Source: Kalymmatonema hyalinum WJT4-NPBG1 (GTDB lineage Bacteria; Cyanobacteriota; Cyanobacteriia; Cyanobacteriales; Nostocaceae). From it: 64,000 nucleotides of DNA. Positions 26,351 through 36,573 of this stretch are shown here, in pieces. Position numbers and translations under genes: made by a program. Each line of letters opens with the position of its first letter. The stretch's first letter is position 1. The stretch lies in NCBI GenBank assembly GCA_019359075.1, contig JAHHIB010000001.1:62001-126000 (forward strand), written 5' to 3'. The notes under the pieces were generated by a model that was given only the letters and a program-made list of their open reading frames with translations, made no database searches and was not told the DNA's origin.

Positions 26351-28498
26351 ATGGAACTCATATCACAAGTTCTTGCTCTGGAACCCACTTCCCAAGTTCT
26401 TGGCAAGGAACCAATCGTTCCCTTCGCTATTTTACTGGTGGTCATTTTAGCCGTACCCATCCTGTTTGAGCGGCTGCAATTACCAGGATTAGTAGGTTTG
26501 CTGGCTTCGGGGGTCGTGCTTGGTCCTCACGGTTGGAATTTATTGCAAACACAATCAGCGATGATGACTCTACTATCAGACATTGGGTTAGTTTACTTAA
26601 TGTTTGTCGCAGGGTTAGAAATAGACATAAAGCAGTTTCGTCGCACCAAAAATCAGTCGTTGGGGTTTGGCAGCTTGAGTTTCTTAGTTCCCTTAGCAGT
26701 AGGAACTTTTGTCGGGCGCATTTTTGGCTTTGATTGGAATGCCGCAATATTAATTGGCTCTTTGTTCGCTTCCCATACCATTTTGGCATATCCGATTATT
26801 AGTCGCTTGGGAGTGACGAATAACGAAGCGGTGACTGTGACTATGGGGTCCACTATTTTTACTGATATTGGTGCCCTGATAGTGTTAGCCGTGTGTGTGG
26901 CAATGAGAGATGGGCAATTCAGCTTTGGGCGGCTAACCATCTTGCTGAGTTTGTTAACTATCTACTCAATTGTAGTTTTGGTAGGCTTTGATTGGGCGGG
27001 TAAAGAATTTTTTCGGCGTTCTGGCGATGATGAGGGAAACCAGTTTTTGTTTGTGCTGCTCTGTGTGTTTCTTGCTGCTGTGGGCGCACAATTGATTGGA
27101 ATAGAAAAAATTGTTGGAGCATTTTTAGCAGGTTTGGCTGTCAATGAAGCTGTGGGGGAAGGTCCAGTAAAAGAAAAGGTAGTGTTTGTTGGCAGTGTGC
27201 TGTTCATTCCCATCTTTTTTGTTAACCTTGGCTTGCTGATTGATGTGCCTGCCTTTGTGCAAAGTATTGGAATCATACAGTTAACGCTGTTATTTGTCAT
27301 CAGTTTAATTGCAAGTAAATTACTCGCTGCAATTCTTGCAAAACTGGTTTATCGCTACAACTGGCAGGAAACGCTAACAATGTGGTCGCTGTCTGTGCCG
27401 CAAGTTGGTGCAACGTTAGCAGTAGCGTTAGTGGGATATCGAGATGGGTTGCTTGATTTGAAAGTGTTAAGCAGCGTCATTGTCCTGATGCTGATAACTT
27501 CAACTTTGGGACCGCTTATTACCAGCCGGGTAGCCGTAGGTTTGACGAATTCAACAGTTAAGGAGCAACGAATCGCTCCGCCTTACCATAAGCCAGAGGA
27601 AAGAGACGGAACATACAGTATAGTCGTACCTGTCTACAATCCCCAAACACAGCAGCATTTAATTGAAATGGCGGCGCTGTTGGCACGACAGTCAAATGGC
27701 CGAATTGTACCGCTGGCGATCGCAACTGCTTTTGCTCACATGGATGCACCCCAGTTGGAAGCCTCCGTGCTAAGAAGTCAAAGGTTACTAGCAAAAGCAA
27801 CAGCACTGAGTGATGTCTTGGGCGTGGAAGCACAACCATTGCTGAGAATTGACGATGCTTTTGCCCAAGGAATTAGCAGGGCTTCTCGCGAACAAAAGGC
27901 GAGTTTAATTGTCATGGGTTGGGGTAAACGTACTGGGTTCAAAGCACGTTTATTTGGTAACGTCATTGATAACGTTTTGTGGGCATCTCATTGTCCAGTG
28001 GCGGTGACACGGCTGGTGGAATCACCAAAAAAAATTCAGCGCATCTTGGTGCCATTGGAAAATTTAATGACACCTTCATTACAGCCTGTAAAATTTGCCC
28101 AGATTTTAGCAGATGCAAATCAAGCACAGGTGACTGTGCTAAATGTTTGCGAACGCCGTACGAGTTCAAGTAAGATTGCTTGGAGGCGATCGCAACTCTC
28201 CTTACTGATCTCGAGATTAGCACTGCAAAATCCCCCGGAAGTTCAAATTATAGCTCATGAAAATACTGCTCAAGCGATTTTGCAGGCAGCGAGACTATAT
28301 GATTTAGTCGTATTACCTTTTATACGTAATCGCACTGTTCCTGGTGGGTTAGCTATTAGCGATGTCACAACCGAATTAGCTAAGCAACTCACCTGCTCAA
28401 TTGTCATGCTTGGAGAACCTCAACGTACTCAAACTGCAGTTGTGTCAACTGAGGTTACGAGTAGTACCACAGCTACGATGTCAGAGGGAATTGTCTGA
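26351..28498 (+). CDS. CPA2-family cation:proton antiporter with two USP domains
   Basis: A 715-residue membrane antiporter. Residues about 20-400 hold some twelve helices of the CPA2 Na+/H+ or K+/H+ exchanger family (QLPGLVGLLASGVVLGPHGW, LMFVAGLEIDIKQFR, GAFLAGLAVNEAVGEGP, FVNLGLLIDVP). From about residue 418, two universal-stress-protein-like domains follow: the first (GTYSIVVPVYNP to HCPVAVTRL, with GWGKRTGFKARLFGNVIDNV as nucleotide-loop region), the second from about 560 (IQRILVPLENLMTP to AKQLTCSIVMLG). The cytoplasmic domains may tune transport to nucleotides such as ATP or c-di-AMP; this is inference. The ion is not determined. Confidence 0.9.
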   Translation: MELISQVLALEPTSQVLGKEPIVPFAILLVVILAVPILFERLQLPGLVGLLASGVVLGPHGWNLLQTQSAMMTLLSDIGLVYLMFVAGLEIDIKQFRRTKNQSLGFGSLSFLVPLAVGTFVGRIFGFDWNAAILIGSLFASHTILAYPIISRLGVTNNEAVTVTMGSTIFTDIGALIVLAVCVAMRDGQFSFGRLTILLSLLTIYSIVVLVGFDWAGKEFFRRSGDDEGNQFLFVLLCVFLAAVGAQLIGIEKIVGAFLAGLAVNEAVGEGPVKEKVVFVGSVLFIPIFFVNLGLLIDVPAFVQSIGIIQLTLLFVISLIASKLLAAILAKLVYRYNWQETLTMWSLSVPQVGATLAVALVGYRDGLLDLKVLSSVIVLMLITSTLGPLITSRVAVGLTNSTVKEQRIAPPYHKPEERDGTYSIVVPVYNPQTQQHLIEMAALLARQSNGRIVPLAIATAFAHMDAPQLEASVLRSQRLLAKATALSDVLGVEAQPLLRIDDAFAQGISRASREQKASLIVMGWGKRTGFKARLFGNVIDNVLWASHCPVAVTRLVESPKKIQRILVPLENLMTPSLQPVKFAQILADANQAQVTVLNVCERRTSSSKIAWRRSQLSLLISRLALQNPPEVQIIAHENTAQAILQAARLYDLVVLPFIRNRTVPGGLAISDVTTELAKQLTCSIVMLGEPQRTQTAVVSTEVTSSTTATMSEGIV

Positions 28499-29331
28499 TT
28501 CAATAGGCGTTATATGCCATTGTCAGTCTAAACTGATATTTATGAATGCACAATTGTAAAATCAGAATAAACGACTTGATTTGTTAGATAGCTAACCCCA
28601 ATCATCCTTAATTCTTACATTAATTCAAACAAATAAAATTTTCAGCAAGTTTCTTAGTCTATAAAACTTACTTTCCTTACTTTTCCCACCTACTCACAAT
28701 TGAAACATAAAACTAAAAAACTTTTTCCCTTTCTATCTGCTTTTTTTGTAGGTGGAAATCAAGGCGGTAAACACACAGAAAATTTCAAAATAGCCAGCAC
28801 AAACCTGCTTGGCAGATATCTACATTTGCATTTTTCATGTTTATTACGATTAGTTTTTGGACTGATAACTACTATAAATGAATAAGAAATGTGGGTCATG
28901 ATAAAGTCAAGAAGACTTGCGCTGATCCAACAAAACCCACCTTTGTACAGTAAAAAATTAAGAATAAGGTGGGAAAAAGAACCAGATGAAATATCTAAAA
29001 ACTCAGAGCCACAGGTGAAGCATCAAGCCAAAACTTGACTACCTTTACGTAAGTAAAAGCTTTATCTTTTATCCAACAAACTTTATATTTTTAAAGATTT
29101 TGTAAAATCTTGGGTAAAAGCTTACCTTTTGTATAATATTTTGTTATTTTGCTAATTGAGAATTGAAGCCAGAAAGTGCAAATATAACAAAAAAGCATCC
29201 AGGGGCAAATAGCCAGCTTTAACAAAACCTTCTAAATTACCGATACTGGTAAGGTATTTTGGTTTCAAGGCTGGGTAGTCTAAATACAAGCGCAATCACG
29301 ACTGCAAATATCTGTAAAGAACTGGGAAACT
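28499..29331. other. Long AT-rich intergenic region before the UDP-sugar genes
   Basis: About 830 bases with no defensible ORF; a 61-codon frame at 28700-28885 has no proper start or ribosome site. The last 300 bases are strongly AT-rich with runs such as TTTTAAAGATTTTGTAAAATC, suitable for a promoter and a long leader of uxs. No known riboswitch motif was recognised. Confidence 0.4.
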
Positions 29332-30270
29332 ATGAGAATTTTGGTGACGGGCGGTGCTGGGTTTATTGGTTCCCATCTGATTGATCGACTGATAAGTGAG
29401 GGACACGAAATTATTTGCCTGGATAACTTTTACACAGGTCGCAAAGGCAACATACTCAAGTGGTTGGATCATCCTTACTTTGAAATGATCCGCCATGACA
29501 TCACTGAACCAATTCGTTTGGAAGTTGATCAAATTTACCATTTGGCTTGTCCAGCTTCCCCAGTGCATTACCAGTACAACCCTGTGAAAACAGTCAAAAC
29601 GAATGTCATGGGGACGCTTAATATGTTGGGGTTGGCTAAACGTGTGAAAGCACGAATTTTATTGGCCTCAACTAGTGAAGTCTACGGTGATCCAGAAGTT
29701 CATCCTCAAAGCGAAGAATACTGGGGTAACGTTAATCCTATTGGAATTCGCTCATGTTATGACGAAGGCAAAAGAATTGCTGAGACATTAACATTTGATT
29801 ACTACAGACAAAATAAAGTCGATGTCCGGGTAGCCCGTATATTCAATACTTACGGACCTCGGATGCTAGAAAACGATGGTCGGGTCGTCAGTAATTTGGT
29901 TGTTCAAGCACTACGGGGTATTCCTTTAACCGTTTACGGAGAAGGTTCGCAGACTCGTAGTTTTTGCTACGTATCAGACTTGGTAGACGGACTGATGCGA
30001 CTGATGAATAACGACTACATCGGTCCAGTCAATTTGGGAAATCCCGATGAATATACGATTTTAGAATTGGCGAAAACAGTGCAAGACTTGGTGAACCCGG
30101 ACGCACAGATTAAATTTGAGCCATTACCTTCTGACGATCCACGTCGGCGTCGTCCCGACATTACAAGGGCAAAAACTTGGTTAAATTGGGAACCTACCAT
30201 TCCTTTACAACAGGGGTTAAAACTAACTGTAGAAGACTTCCGCCACCGTATAAAAAGTGCTGATTCCTGA
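29332..30270 (+). CDS. uxs: UDP-glucuronate decarboxylase (UDP-xylose synthase)
   Basis: A 312-residue extended SDR enzyme that turns UDP-glucuronate into UDP-xylose. The NAD-binding loop is [10 protein letters not shown] (7-16), the active-site region has SCYDEGKR (Tyr and Lys of the YxxxK pair), and [19 protein letters not shown] and [20 protein letters not shown] are hallmarks of the UXS group. Length matches short bacterial UXS. ATG 29332 is the start. The next gene, ugd, makes its substrate, so the two form a UDP-xylose pathway unit. Confidence 0.92.
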   Translation: MRILVTGGAGFIGSHLIDRLISEGHEIICLDNFYTGRKGNILKWLDHPYFEMIRHDITEPIRLEVDQIYHLACPASPVHYQYNPVKTVKTNVMGTLNMLGLAKRVKARILLASTSEVYGDPEVHPQSEEYWGNVNPIGIRSCYDEGKRIAETLTFDYYRQNKVDVRVARIFNTYGPRMLENDGRVVSNLVVQALRGIPLTVYGEGSQTRSFCYVSDLVDGLMRLMNNDYIGPVNLGNPDEYTILELAKTVQDLVNPDAQIKFEPLPSDDPRRRRPDITRAKTWLNWEPTIPLQQGLKLTVEDFRHRIKSADS

Positions 30271-30343
30271 GTAAAAAACTTGTGGATTCGTTGTAAAAAC
30301 TTGTTTGTAAAAGATTAACCCCAAAAAGCGAGGAATTGAACAA

Positions 30344-31735
30344 ATGCGTGTTTGCGTCATCGGTACTGGTTATGTAGGTTTGGTAACGGGTGCTTGCTTA
30401 GCTCACATCGGGCATGATGTTATTTGTGTAGATAACAACGAAGAGAAAGTCAAGATCATGAAGGCTGGGCAGTCGCCAATCTTTGAGCCTGGACTGTCCG
30501 AAATTATGCAATCTGCTATTAGTACAGGTAAGATTGAGTTCTCAACAGACTTGGCTGCAGGAGTCGCCCACGGGGAAATTCTGTTTATTGCTGTGGGAAC
30601 GCCACCTTTACCAACTGGGGAAAGTGATACCCGCTATGTTGAAGCGGTTGCTCGTGGGATTGGTGCTCATTTAGACGGCGGGTATAAGGTGATTGTGAAT
30701 AAATCCACAGTGCCCATTGGTTCGGGAGACTGGGTGCGGATGATTGTCTTAGATGGCATAGCCGAACGCCAGAAAACCCTGATCACCGCTGGTGGAGCTC
30801 CAAGCTACGATAAGTTGCCTGAGATGACAGCGCAGTTTGATGTCGTCAGCAATCCAGAGTTTTTGCGGGAAGGTTCGGCGGTGTATGATACCTTCAACCC
30901 TGACCGCATCGTGCTGGGAGGCAACAGTCCAAAGGCGATCGGCATGATGAAAGAACTGTATACCCCGATTGTTGAGCGCAAGTTTGCAGCTGACCCATCT
31001 CTACCCCCAGTGCCAGTGCTGGTAACAGACTTAAGTTCGGCGGAGATGATTAAATACGCTGCTAATGCTTTCTTGGCAACCAAGATTAGTTTCATTAACG
31101 AAGTTGCAAACATTTGCGATCGCGTTGGTGCTGACGTTACTCAAATTGCCAAAGGTATTGGTTTAGACTCACGTATCGGTAACAAATTCTTAAACTCTGG
31201 CATTGGTTGGGGTGGTTCCTGCTTTCCCAAAGATGTTGCTGCCCTCATTCACACCGCTGATGACTACGGTTATGAGGCTCAGTTGCTAAAAGCGGCTGTT
31301 AATGTCAACGAACGCCAGCGCGTGCTTGCCATTGAAAAACTCCAGCAAACTTTGAAAATCCTCAAAGGTAAAACTGTGGGATTATTGGGTTTAACCTTCA
31401 AACCTGATACCGATGATATGCGTGATGCTCCAGCTCTCAATATCATTGAGCAGTTGAATCGATTGGGAGCCAAAGTTAAGGCATACGACCCAATTGTTTC
31501 TCAAACTGGTATGCGTCATGGTCTTACCGGTGTACTGGTAGAAACCGATGCTGAAAGACTTGCCGATGGCTGCGATGCTTTGGTACTTGTGACCGAATGG
31601 GAGCAGTTCAAAAACTTGGACTACAGCAAGATGGCAACGTTGATGAGCCACCCTGTGATGATTGACGGTCGTAACTTCCTTGATCCTGAGACATTGGTTA
31701 GGGCTGGCTTCCAATATGTAGGTATTGGTCGCTAA
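30344..31735 (+). CDS. ugd: UDP-glucose 6-dehydrogenase
   Basis: A 463-residue UDP-glucose dehydrogenase that oxidises UDP-glucose to UDP-glucuronate with two NAD+. The Rossmann loop is VIGTGYVGLVTGACLAHIGH, the catalytic Cys lies in GIGWGGSCFPKDVAAL, and FKPDTDDMRDAPALNII marks the C-terminal domain. Start ATG 30344 has CGAGGA upstream. It follows uxs by 73 bases and is closed by a hairpin (31756-31778). Products feed acidic or xylose-containing exopolysaccharide. Confidence 0.95.
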   Translation: MRVCVIGTGYVGLVTGACLAHIGHDVICVDNNEEKVKIMKAGQSPIFEPGLSEIMQSAISTGKIEFSTDLAAGVAHGEILFIAVGTPPLPTGESDTRYVEAVARGIGAHLDGGYKVIVNKSTVPIGSGDWVRMIVLDGIAERQKTLITAGGAPSYDKLPEMTAQFDVVSNPEFLREGSAVYDTFNPDRIVLGGNSPKAIGMMKELYTPIVERKFAADPSLPPVPVLVTDLSSAEMIKYAANAFLATKISFINEVANICDRVGADVTQIAKGIGLDSRIGNKFLNSGIGWGGSCFPKDVAALIHTADDYGYEAQLLKAAVNVNERQRVLAIEKLQQTLKILKGKTVGLLGLTFKPDTDDMRDAPALNIIEQLNRLGAKVKAYDPIVSQTGMRHGLTGVLVETDAERLADGCDALVLVTEWEQFKNLDYSKMATLMSHPVMIDGRNFLDPETLVRAGFQYVGIGR

Positions 31736-31755
31736 CCCAATTTTTTGATTTCTTG

Positions 31756-31778
31756 TTCCCAGGCAGAGAGCCTGGGAA
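31756..31778 (+). terminator. Hairpin downstream of ugd
   Basis: TTCCCAGGC-AGAGA-GCCTGGGAA, a perfect 9-bp stem 20 bases after the ugd stop and just before the stop of the convergent DUF2993 gene. The CTATTTT that follows gives a weak U-run. Hairpins of the same wording occur downstream of hupL (54199-54294). Confidence 0.65.
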
Positions 31779-31803
31779 TACTATTTTAGCAGTGCCTCCA
31801 CAA

Positions 31804-32598
31804 TTAGGGATTTTTAGGAATACGTTCAATCTCTGCATAACCACTAAAAATCAGCCGTTGGCCCTCTGTTTCTAAACGGTTAAGCCGCATTTTTACCCCA
31901 TCCAAGTCAAAGCGGTCTAAATCCACCATATTATCTAAAATTTCTACCAGTGCCAGACTCAAAGTTCGTGAGATTTCTCGTTGTGGTTCTGGTACCGAAT
32001 CAAGTTCAATTTCTGGGTCTTTAAAAGAAACACGTCGCCGCCGTTCAATACCTATAGTGACGGTCATATTTAGCGGTACAAGTTCACCGTTGTTTAAATC
32101 TGCCTTGGCTAGAATCCGCATTCGATTTTGAGGCAGTACCTGTACCTGGACTTCAGAAAAAGAGACTGGTTGACCGCCAGATAATGCTGTTAATGCTGGT
32201 ACAGTAAGATTTTCCAGACGCTTTGTTACCAATTCGGCTTTAAAAGATTGATTTATGCCCGCTTCTAATAGGACGACTTGAGCAATAGCTTGAGTCGGTT
32301 GCTTCAAGCGCAGCTTGCCGCTCAAAACAGAGCTAAAATCAATGGCAACGGCATCAGTTTCTATAGAAATTTCCTCAGCAGCGAAATCTTTACGGATAAC
32401 CAAGCCACGACCTTTCATTTTGAAGCTATCGATGCTGCCCTGCAAGAGTTTGCTAGAGGGAAAGCAACGAACAGAGACTTCCACTGACTCGCTTTGAGTG
32501 AACAAGTGGCGAATCGTTTGGCTGGCGACTGTATTGAGCATACGCTCTCCCCAGTCACTGCCTTTAGGATCTGTTAAACCAGTAAGTCCGCCTAGCAT
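31804..32598 (-). CDS. DUF2993 (LmeA-like) protein
   Basis: A 264-residue protein of the DUF2993 family, common in cyanobacteria and related to the periplasmic phospholipid-binding LmeA. Typical blocks are VSVRCFPSSKLLQGSIDSFK, GRGLVIRKDFAAEEISIETD and LKQPTQAIAQVVLLEAGINQ. The N-terminus shows no clear signal peptide. It starts at ATG 32598. A role in envelope lipid handling is only suggested by the family. It converges with ugd. Confidence 0.75.
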   Translation of the reverse strand: MLGGLTGLTDPKGSDWGERMLNTVASQTIRHLFTQSESVEVSVRCFPSSKLLQGSIDSFKMKGRGLVIRKDFAAEEISIETDAVAIDFSSVLSGKLRLKQPTQAIAQVVLLEAGINQSFKAELVTKRLENLTVPALTALSGGQPVSFSEVQVQVLPQNRMRILAKADLNNGELVPLNMTVTIGIERRRRVSFKDPEIELDSVPEPQREISRTLSLALVEILDNMVDLDRFDLDGVKMRLNRLETEGQRLIFSGYAEIERIPKNP

Positions 32599-32748
32599 TC
32601 GAGTTTAAGTTATAGAAGTTCTCTGTATTTTTGTAACAAATTGTGAACGATTCAGCAAGTGTTTGGTGATTGATCGTGCTGATGGGAAGGGGTGAGATTG
32701 CTAATGACGGAGTCGATAAGTAGGTAAAAATAGGTCTTTAGGGTGAGT

Positions 32749-33342
32749 TCAACAATCAACTTGTCGAATATGTTCAATCGCAACAAACAGTGCATCGAGC
32801 ATCACTTCAAAACTGGCATCAGTTGAACGGTTTAGTGTTAGCAATCCTGCTTGCTCCACAGCAATAAAACCGGAAACCGCAGCGTTTACCATTCGCATGA
32901 CATCAATCAGTTGATTTTCACTCAAATCATAGGATTCAAACCCCGTTCTGAAGAAGCTGAGGGCTTCCTGAATGATTGGGGAAGCTTCTGGATCGGTGGG
33001 TTGTAGTTGAACTTGCATCATCACCCTGTAAAAGGCTGGATGCTTTCGGGCAAAATTACGGGTTGCGTGTCCACCTGCCTTAAGCAGCGCACGAGGGTTG
33101 CTCACTCCGGCGGTTTGTTGCTTGTAATATGCAAAAAATCTCTGCCAAATGACTAACACAACTGCTTGGCGTAAGGCGGCATTGCCATCGAGATGCTTAT
33201 AAATTGCGGGTGGCTGAATGCTCAACTCCCGCGCTACTCGATTCACACCAAGGGCAGATTCTCCTTCTCGATCAAGGCAAGCGATCGCAGCTTCAATGAC
33301 ATCCTGCCGCGTTAGGGAGTTCTCTTTCTTTGGACGACCCAT
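32749..33342 (-). CDS. TetR/AcrR-family transcriptional repressor
   Basis: A 197-residue TetR regulator. Residues 8-55 form the helix-turn-helix (LTRQDVIEAAIACLDREGES, RVARELSIQPPAIYKHLDGN), followed by a TetR_C-like ligand domain (HPAFYRVMMQVQLQPTDPEA). It is divergent from an amidase gene, and the shared 118-base gap holds two palindromes that fit TetR operators. It probably represses itself and the amidase gene; the inducer is unknown. Confidence 0.88.
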   Translation of the reverse strand: MGRPKKENSLTRQDVIEAAIACLDREGESALGVNRVARELSIQPPAIYKHLDGNAALRQAVVLVIWQRFFAYYKQQTAGVSNPRALLKAGGHATRNFARKHPAFYRVMMQVQLQPTDPEASPIIQEALSFFRTGFESYDLSENQLIDVMRMVNAAVSGFIAVEQAGLLTLNRSTDASFEVMLDALFVAIEHIRQVDC

Positions 33343-33354
33343 TAAAAAATCTAA

Positions 33355-33391
33355 TTAGTTAATGCAATTAACTAAAAGTTAATATAATTAA
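33355..33391. promoter_or_regulatory. Operator-like palindromes between tetR and amidase genes
   Basis: TTAGTTAA-TGCAA-TTAACTAA (33355-33375) has perfect 8-bp arms and is followed by TTAAT-ATA-ATTAA (33379-33391). The first begins only 12 bases upstream of the tetR start codon. The two sites share the TTAA-core and lie in the divergent promoter, as expected for TetR repressor binding. Confidence 0.7.
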
Positions 33392-33460
33392 TTTTATCGA
33401 GGTCTCAGTTTGGATGAGGACAATCTCTGTTCTTTCCTGCCATTTGCCACACAAGTCACT

Positions 33461-34939
33461 ATGAGTGATCTAGTCTTTACACCCGCCCATCAGCTTGCTC
33501 AAATGATCCGCGATCGCGCGGTTTCTTCAGTTGAAGTGCTGGATGCCCACTTAGTACAGATCGCTAAACATAACACCAAGCTAAGCGCCATCTGTACTCT
33601 AGATGAAGAACGCGCTCGTCAACGAGCAAAACTTGCCGACGAAGCCCTTGCACGAGGCGAGAACTGGGGCATCCTGCATGGAGTGCCGATCACGATTAAA
33701 GATATTTTTGAAACGGCTGGGCTGTTGACTACCGCAGGCTATAAACCGCTCAAAGACTACATTCCTGAACAAGATGCGACCGCCGTTGCTCGCCTCCGCG
33801 CTGCTGGGGCGATTATCATGGGTAAAACGAACCCGGCTGAACTTGCCAGCGACTACCAAGGCACAAACGACTTATTTCCCCGTGTCAATAATCCCTGGAA
33901 TTTGAACTACACGCCTGGCGGTAGTTCTAGCGGCAATGCTGCTGCAATTGCGGCAGGGCTTTCACCATTGGATTTAGGTGATGATATTGCTGGTTCGTTG
34001 CGTCAACCGGCTCACTTTTGTGGTGTTTTCACTCTCAAACCAACCGATCGCCGTGTATCTACAGCAGGTCACATTCCTGAAGTTCCAGGAATGCCTAGGT
34101 GCATTCGTCAAATGCTGACCGTTGGACCTCTTGCCCGCTCGATTGAAGATTTAAAGCTTTGCCTGCAACTTATTGCTGGACCCGATTTACGTCAACCTGA
34201 CATTCCACCTGTTGGACTGGATACTCCTGCACCTCAAAGCTTACAAGCACTGCGAATTGCTTGGACAGACGAATTCCCACCTTTTCGGGTTGCCTCGTCC
34301 ATTCGTTTAGCGATGCAGGGCGTTGCCAACAGCTTGGTGCAAACGGGTGTTCACATCGAGCAATGGATTCCAACAGGGTTTGATTTTGCAGCCGCTTTGC
34401 AACTCTACAACGTCGTTGTCGCCTACACCATGCTTTACTCTCAACCCGTTAATTTGGATGCAGTTGGGAAGACGATTTCTGTCATGTTTCGTGAGTGGAC
34501 TCAAGGGGATAAGGAACTGCGTTCGCTCTACAATATAACCGGAGTTCTGCCCACGTTCTTGAACCCAACCCTGAAGGGTTACTTTCAGGCGTTGCAAGAG
34601 CGCGATCACCTCATTGCCCAAATGGAGCAAGCACTGGAGCAATGGGACGTATGGTTGTGTCCTGTGGCTATGACAACCGCATTTACACATCGCCCGAAAG
34701 GTGCAGCGGTTGAAGTGGATGGCAAAAAAGTACCTTACTTCATGGCTTCTGGTGCCTACACTATGCCATTCAGTCTCACAGGGCATCCAGTCGTTGTGAT
34801 ACCTATTGGGCAGACACGAGACGGATTACCGATTGGAATGCAAATTGTGGGTAAACGATGGCGAGAGATGGAATTACTGGCGATCGCTCAGGAGATTAAC
34901 AAAGTGGTTGGTGGCTTCCAACACCCATCTGGTTATTGA
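33461..34939 (+). CDS. Amidase-signature family hydrolase
   Basis: A 492-residue enzyme of the amidase signature family, which hydrolyses carboxamides. The Ser-cis-Ser-Lys triad is present: Lys in VPITIKDIFE (K80), the serines of TPGGSSSGNAAA (155-157) and the nucleophile in DDIAGSLRQPA (S179). It ends in MQIVGKRWREMELLAIAQEI, typical for the family. ATG 33461 (MSDLVFTPAHQLAQM) is preferred to an in-frame TTG at 33410. The natural substrate cannot be predicted; the divergent TetR regulator suggests an inducible role. A GatA function is unlikely because gatB/gatC are absent and the C-terminus differs. Confidence 0.88.
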   Translation: MSDLVFTPAHQLAQMIRDRAVSSVEVLDAHLVQIAKHNTKLSAICTLDEERARQRAKLADEALARGENWGILHGVPITIKDIFETAGLLTTAGYKPLKDYIPEQDATAVARLRAAGAIIMGKTNPAELASDYQGTNDLFPRVNNPWNLNYTPGGSSSGNAAAIAAGLSPLDLGDDIAGSLRQPAHFCGVFTLKPTDRRVSTAGHIPEVPGMPRCIRQMLTVGPLARSIEDLKLCLQLIAGPDLRQPDIPPVGLDTPAPQSLQALRIAWTDEFPPFRVASSIRLAMQGVANSLVQTGVHIEQWIPTGFDFAAALQLYNVVVAYTMLYSQPVNLDAVGKTISVMFREWTQGDKELRSLYNITGVLPTFLNPTLKGYFQALQERDHLIAQMEQALEQWDVWLCPVAMTTAFTHRPKGAAVEVDGKKVPYFMASGAYTMPFSLTGHPVVVIPIGQTRDGLPIGMQIVGKRWREMELLAIAQEINKVVGGFQHPSGY

Positions 34940-35029
34940 GTAGATGCACATTAACCGATTTTTCCCTAAAGTCCTGATAGGTGAAAGTAGTATTAATCTG
35001 CGATTCTTTGAAACGGCAGCAACAAGACC

Positions 35030-35560
35030 ATGCGAAAAATACGGTTGTTCATTGCCTCAAGTCTTGACGGATACATTGCCAGGACATCAGGAGAGGTAGA
35101 TTGGCTATTCACCGACTCTGACTACGGTTACAACGAGTTTTTTGCCCAAATAGACACAGTACTGATGGGTAGTAAAACGTATCACCAAGTCTTGACATTT
35201 GGGGAATACCCATACAAAGGTAAACAAAGTTTTGTTTTCTCAAAAACTGTGCAAGCTGAAACAGACAACAACGTGGAATTTGTCAAGGGTAATTGGAAGG
35301 GCTTTATTAACACATTGCGTCAATCAAGTGGTCGTGATATCTGGTTAGTTGGGGGAGCACAGACGATTCATTATTTCATGAAACACGGTTTTATCGATGA
35401 ACTGATTCTCTCGATACATCCTATTATTCTAGGAAGTGGAATTCCACTGATTGTAAATGATCCCAGCTTGGAAACAGCACTTGAGTTTAAGGATGTGAAA
35501 ACCTATGACTCTGGATTATTGCAAGTGACTTACGATGTGAATAGAAAACTGACAGATTAA
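35030..35560 (+). CDS. Dihydrofolate reductase-like (RibD C-terminal) protein
   Basis: A 176-residue protein of the RibD_C/DHFR-fold family. The N-terminus (IRLFIASSLDGYIARTSGEV), the nucleotide-binding VLMGSKTYHQVL and the GRDIWLVGGAQTIHYFM segment are characteristic. Members use NADPH, but most small stand-alone versions have no known substrate; it is not a proven dihydrofolate reductase. Start ATG 35030. It follows the amidase by 90 bases on the same strand. Confidence 0.85.
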   Translation: MRKIRLFIASSLDGYIARTSGEVDWLFTDSDYGYNEFFAQIDTVLMGSKTYHQVLTFGEYPYKGKQSFVFSKTVQAETDNNVEFVKGNWKGFINTLRQSSGRDIWLVGGAQTIHYFMKHGFIDELILSIHPIILGSGIPLIVNDPSLETALEFKDVKTYDSGLLQVTYDVNRKLTD

Positions 35561-35817
35561 AAATATTGTATTCAAAATGATGACTTGAAATTGAGTATTT
35601 TGAGTCATCTCTTTAGATCTCAATTCGTTGATTCCGCTTAATGCATAATCAATAATGCAAGTGGGAGGGTAACTCGAATAAATTTCTAAAATGTGTTTTT
35701 CTTTTTATTACACTGAAGGTAACAGGGTAATCTTGATGTACTGGACTTCCGCGAACATAATATGCTGAATATACGTCTCTATAACCAATAAGACAAACTA
35801 TTCAGACATTGTGTGCG

Positions 35818-36468
35818 ATGAAGCTGACAAGCAAACTGAAGTCGGTATTTGTTCAACCTCTGAGTTGCTTAACACTGAGTTTGTTGACAGTAAGTAGTAC
35901 ATTACCCTTTGTACTAGCTGAAACTACATATCCGCAGCAACCACAAAGACTGGCACAATTGGGAGACAGGGAACAGCTGGAGCGATCGCGCCTCATTCAA
36001 GAAGCAAATGTTTTGTATAGTCAGGGAAACTTCACAGGTGCAGAGGAAAATTTACGCAAGTTGATCAAGAAATTTCCCAAAGATGCTTTTGGTTATTATC
36101 AACTAGGGAATGTCCTTTATCAACAACGCAAAGCCGAAGAAGCAATTACTCAATACAAAGAAGCTATTCGTCTCAATTCGCGCTATGCTCTTGCTCATAA
36201 TGGAATGGGCATTGCTCTTGCTAGCCAAGGTCGTTTACAAGAAGCTATTGTGGAGTATCAAAAAGCACTAGCAATTAATCCTGAATATGCCGATGCACTG
36301 GCAAGTCTAGGACAGGCGCTATGGCAGCAGGGCAACCGGGATCAGGCGTTGGCATCTTTAGAAAAAGCTGCGAATATCTTCAAAGCACAAAATAGACCTG
36401 ATAAAGCTAACCGAGTTGAACAGCTTTTGCAACAGCTGAAAACAACTGATGACCCCTCCATATCATGA
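35818..36468 (+). CDS. Exported TPR-repeat protein
   Basis: A 216-residue protein with a signal peptide (MKLTSKLKSVFVQPLSCLTL, cleavage perhaps after VLA) followed by four or five TPR units from about residue 50 (ANVLYSQGNFTGAEENLRKL, GYYQLGNVLYQQRKAEEAIT, AHNGMGIALASQGRLQEAIV, ALASLGQALWQQGNRDQALA). TPR proteins act as scaffolds; partner unknown. ATG 35818 is chosen over an in-frame GTG at 35809, since it gives a standard signal peptide. It lies near another exported TPR protein at 37418. Confidence 0.8.
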   Translation: MKLTSKLKSVFVQPLSCLTLSLLTVSSTLPFVLAETTYPQQPQRLAQLGDREQLERSRLIQEANVLYSQGNFTGAEENLRKLIKKFPKDAFGYYQLGNVLYQQRKAEEAITQYKEAIRLNSRYALAHNGMGIALASQGRLQEAIVEYQKALAINPEYADALASLGQALWQQGNRDQALASLEKAANIFKAQNRPDKANRVEQLLQQLKTTDDPSIS

Positions 36469-36573
36469 AATTTAGTGAAGAGAAGATATTTTTAATGCCT
36501 ATGGCGTAAGCACTCCCGCCTGAAAAAGGTGCGAGCATTACAATGAAAGTCAGATAGATGCTAGATCAAGCCT

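Noticed and set aside
28700-28885. 61-codon frame upstream of uxs
   Set aside because: No proper start codon or ribosome site and AT-rich, Phe/Leu/Lys-biased composition typical of random AT-rich DNA.
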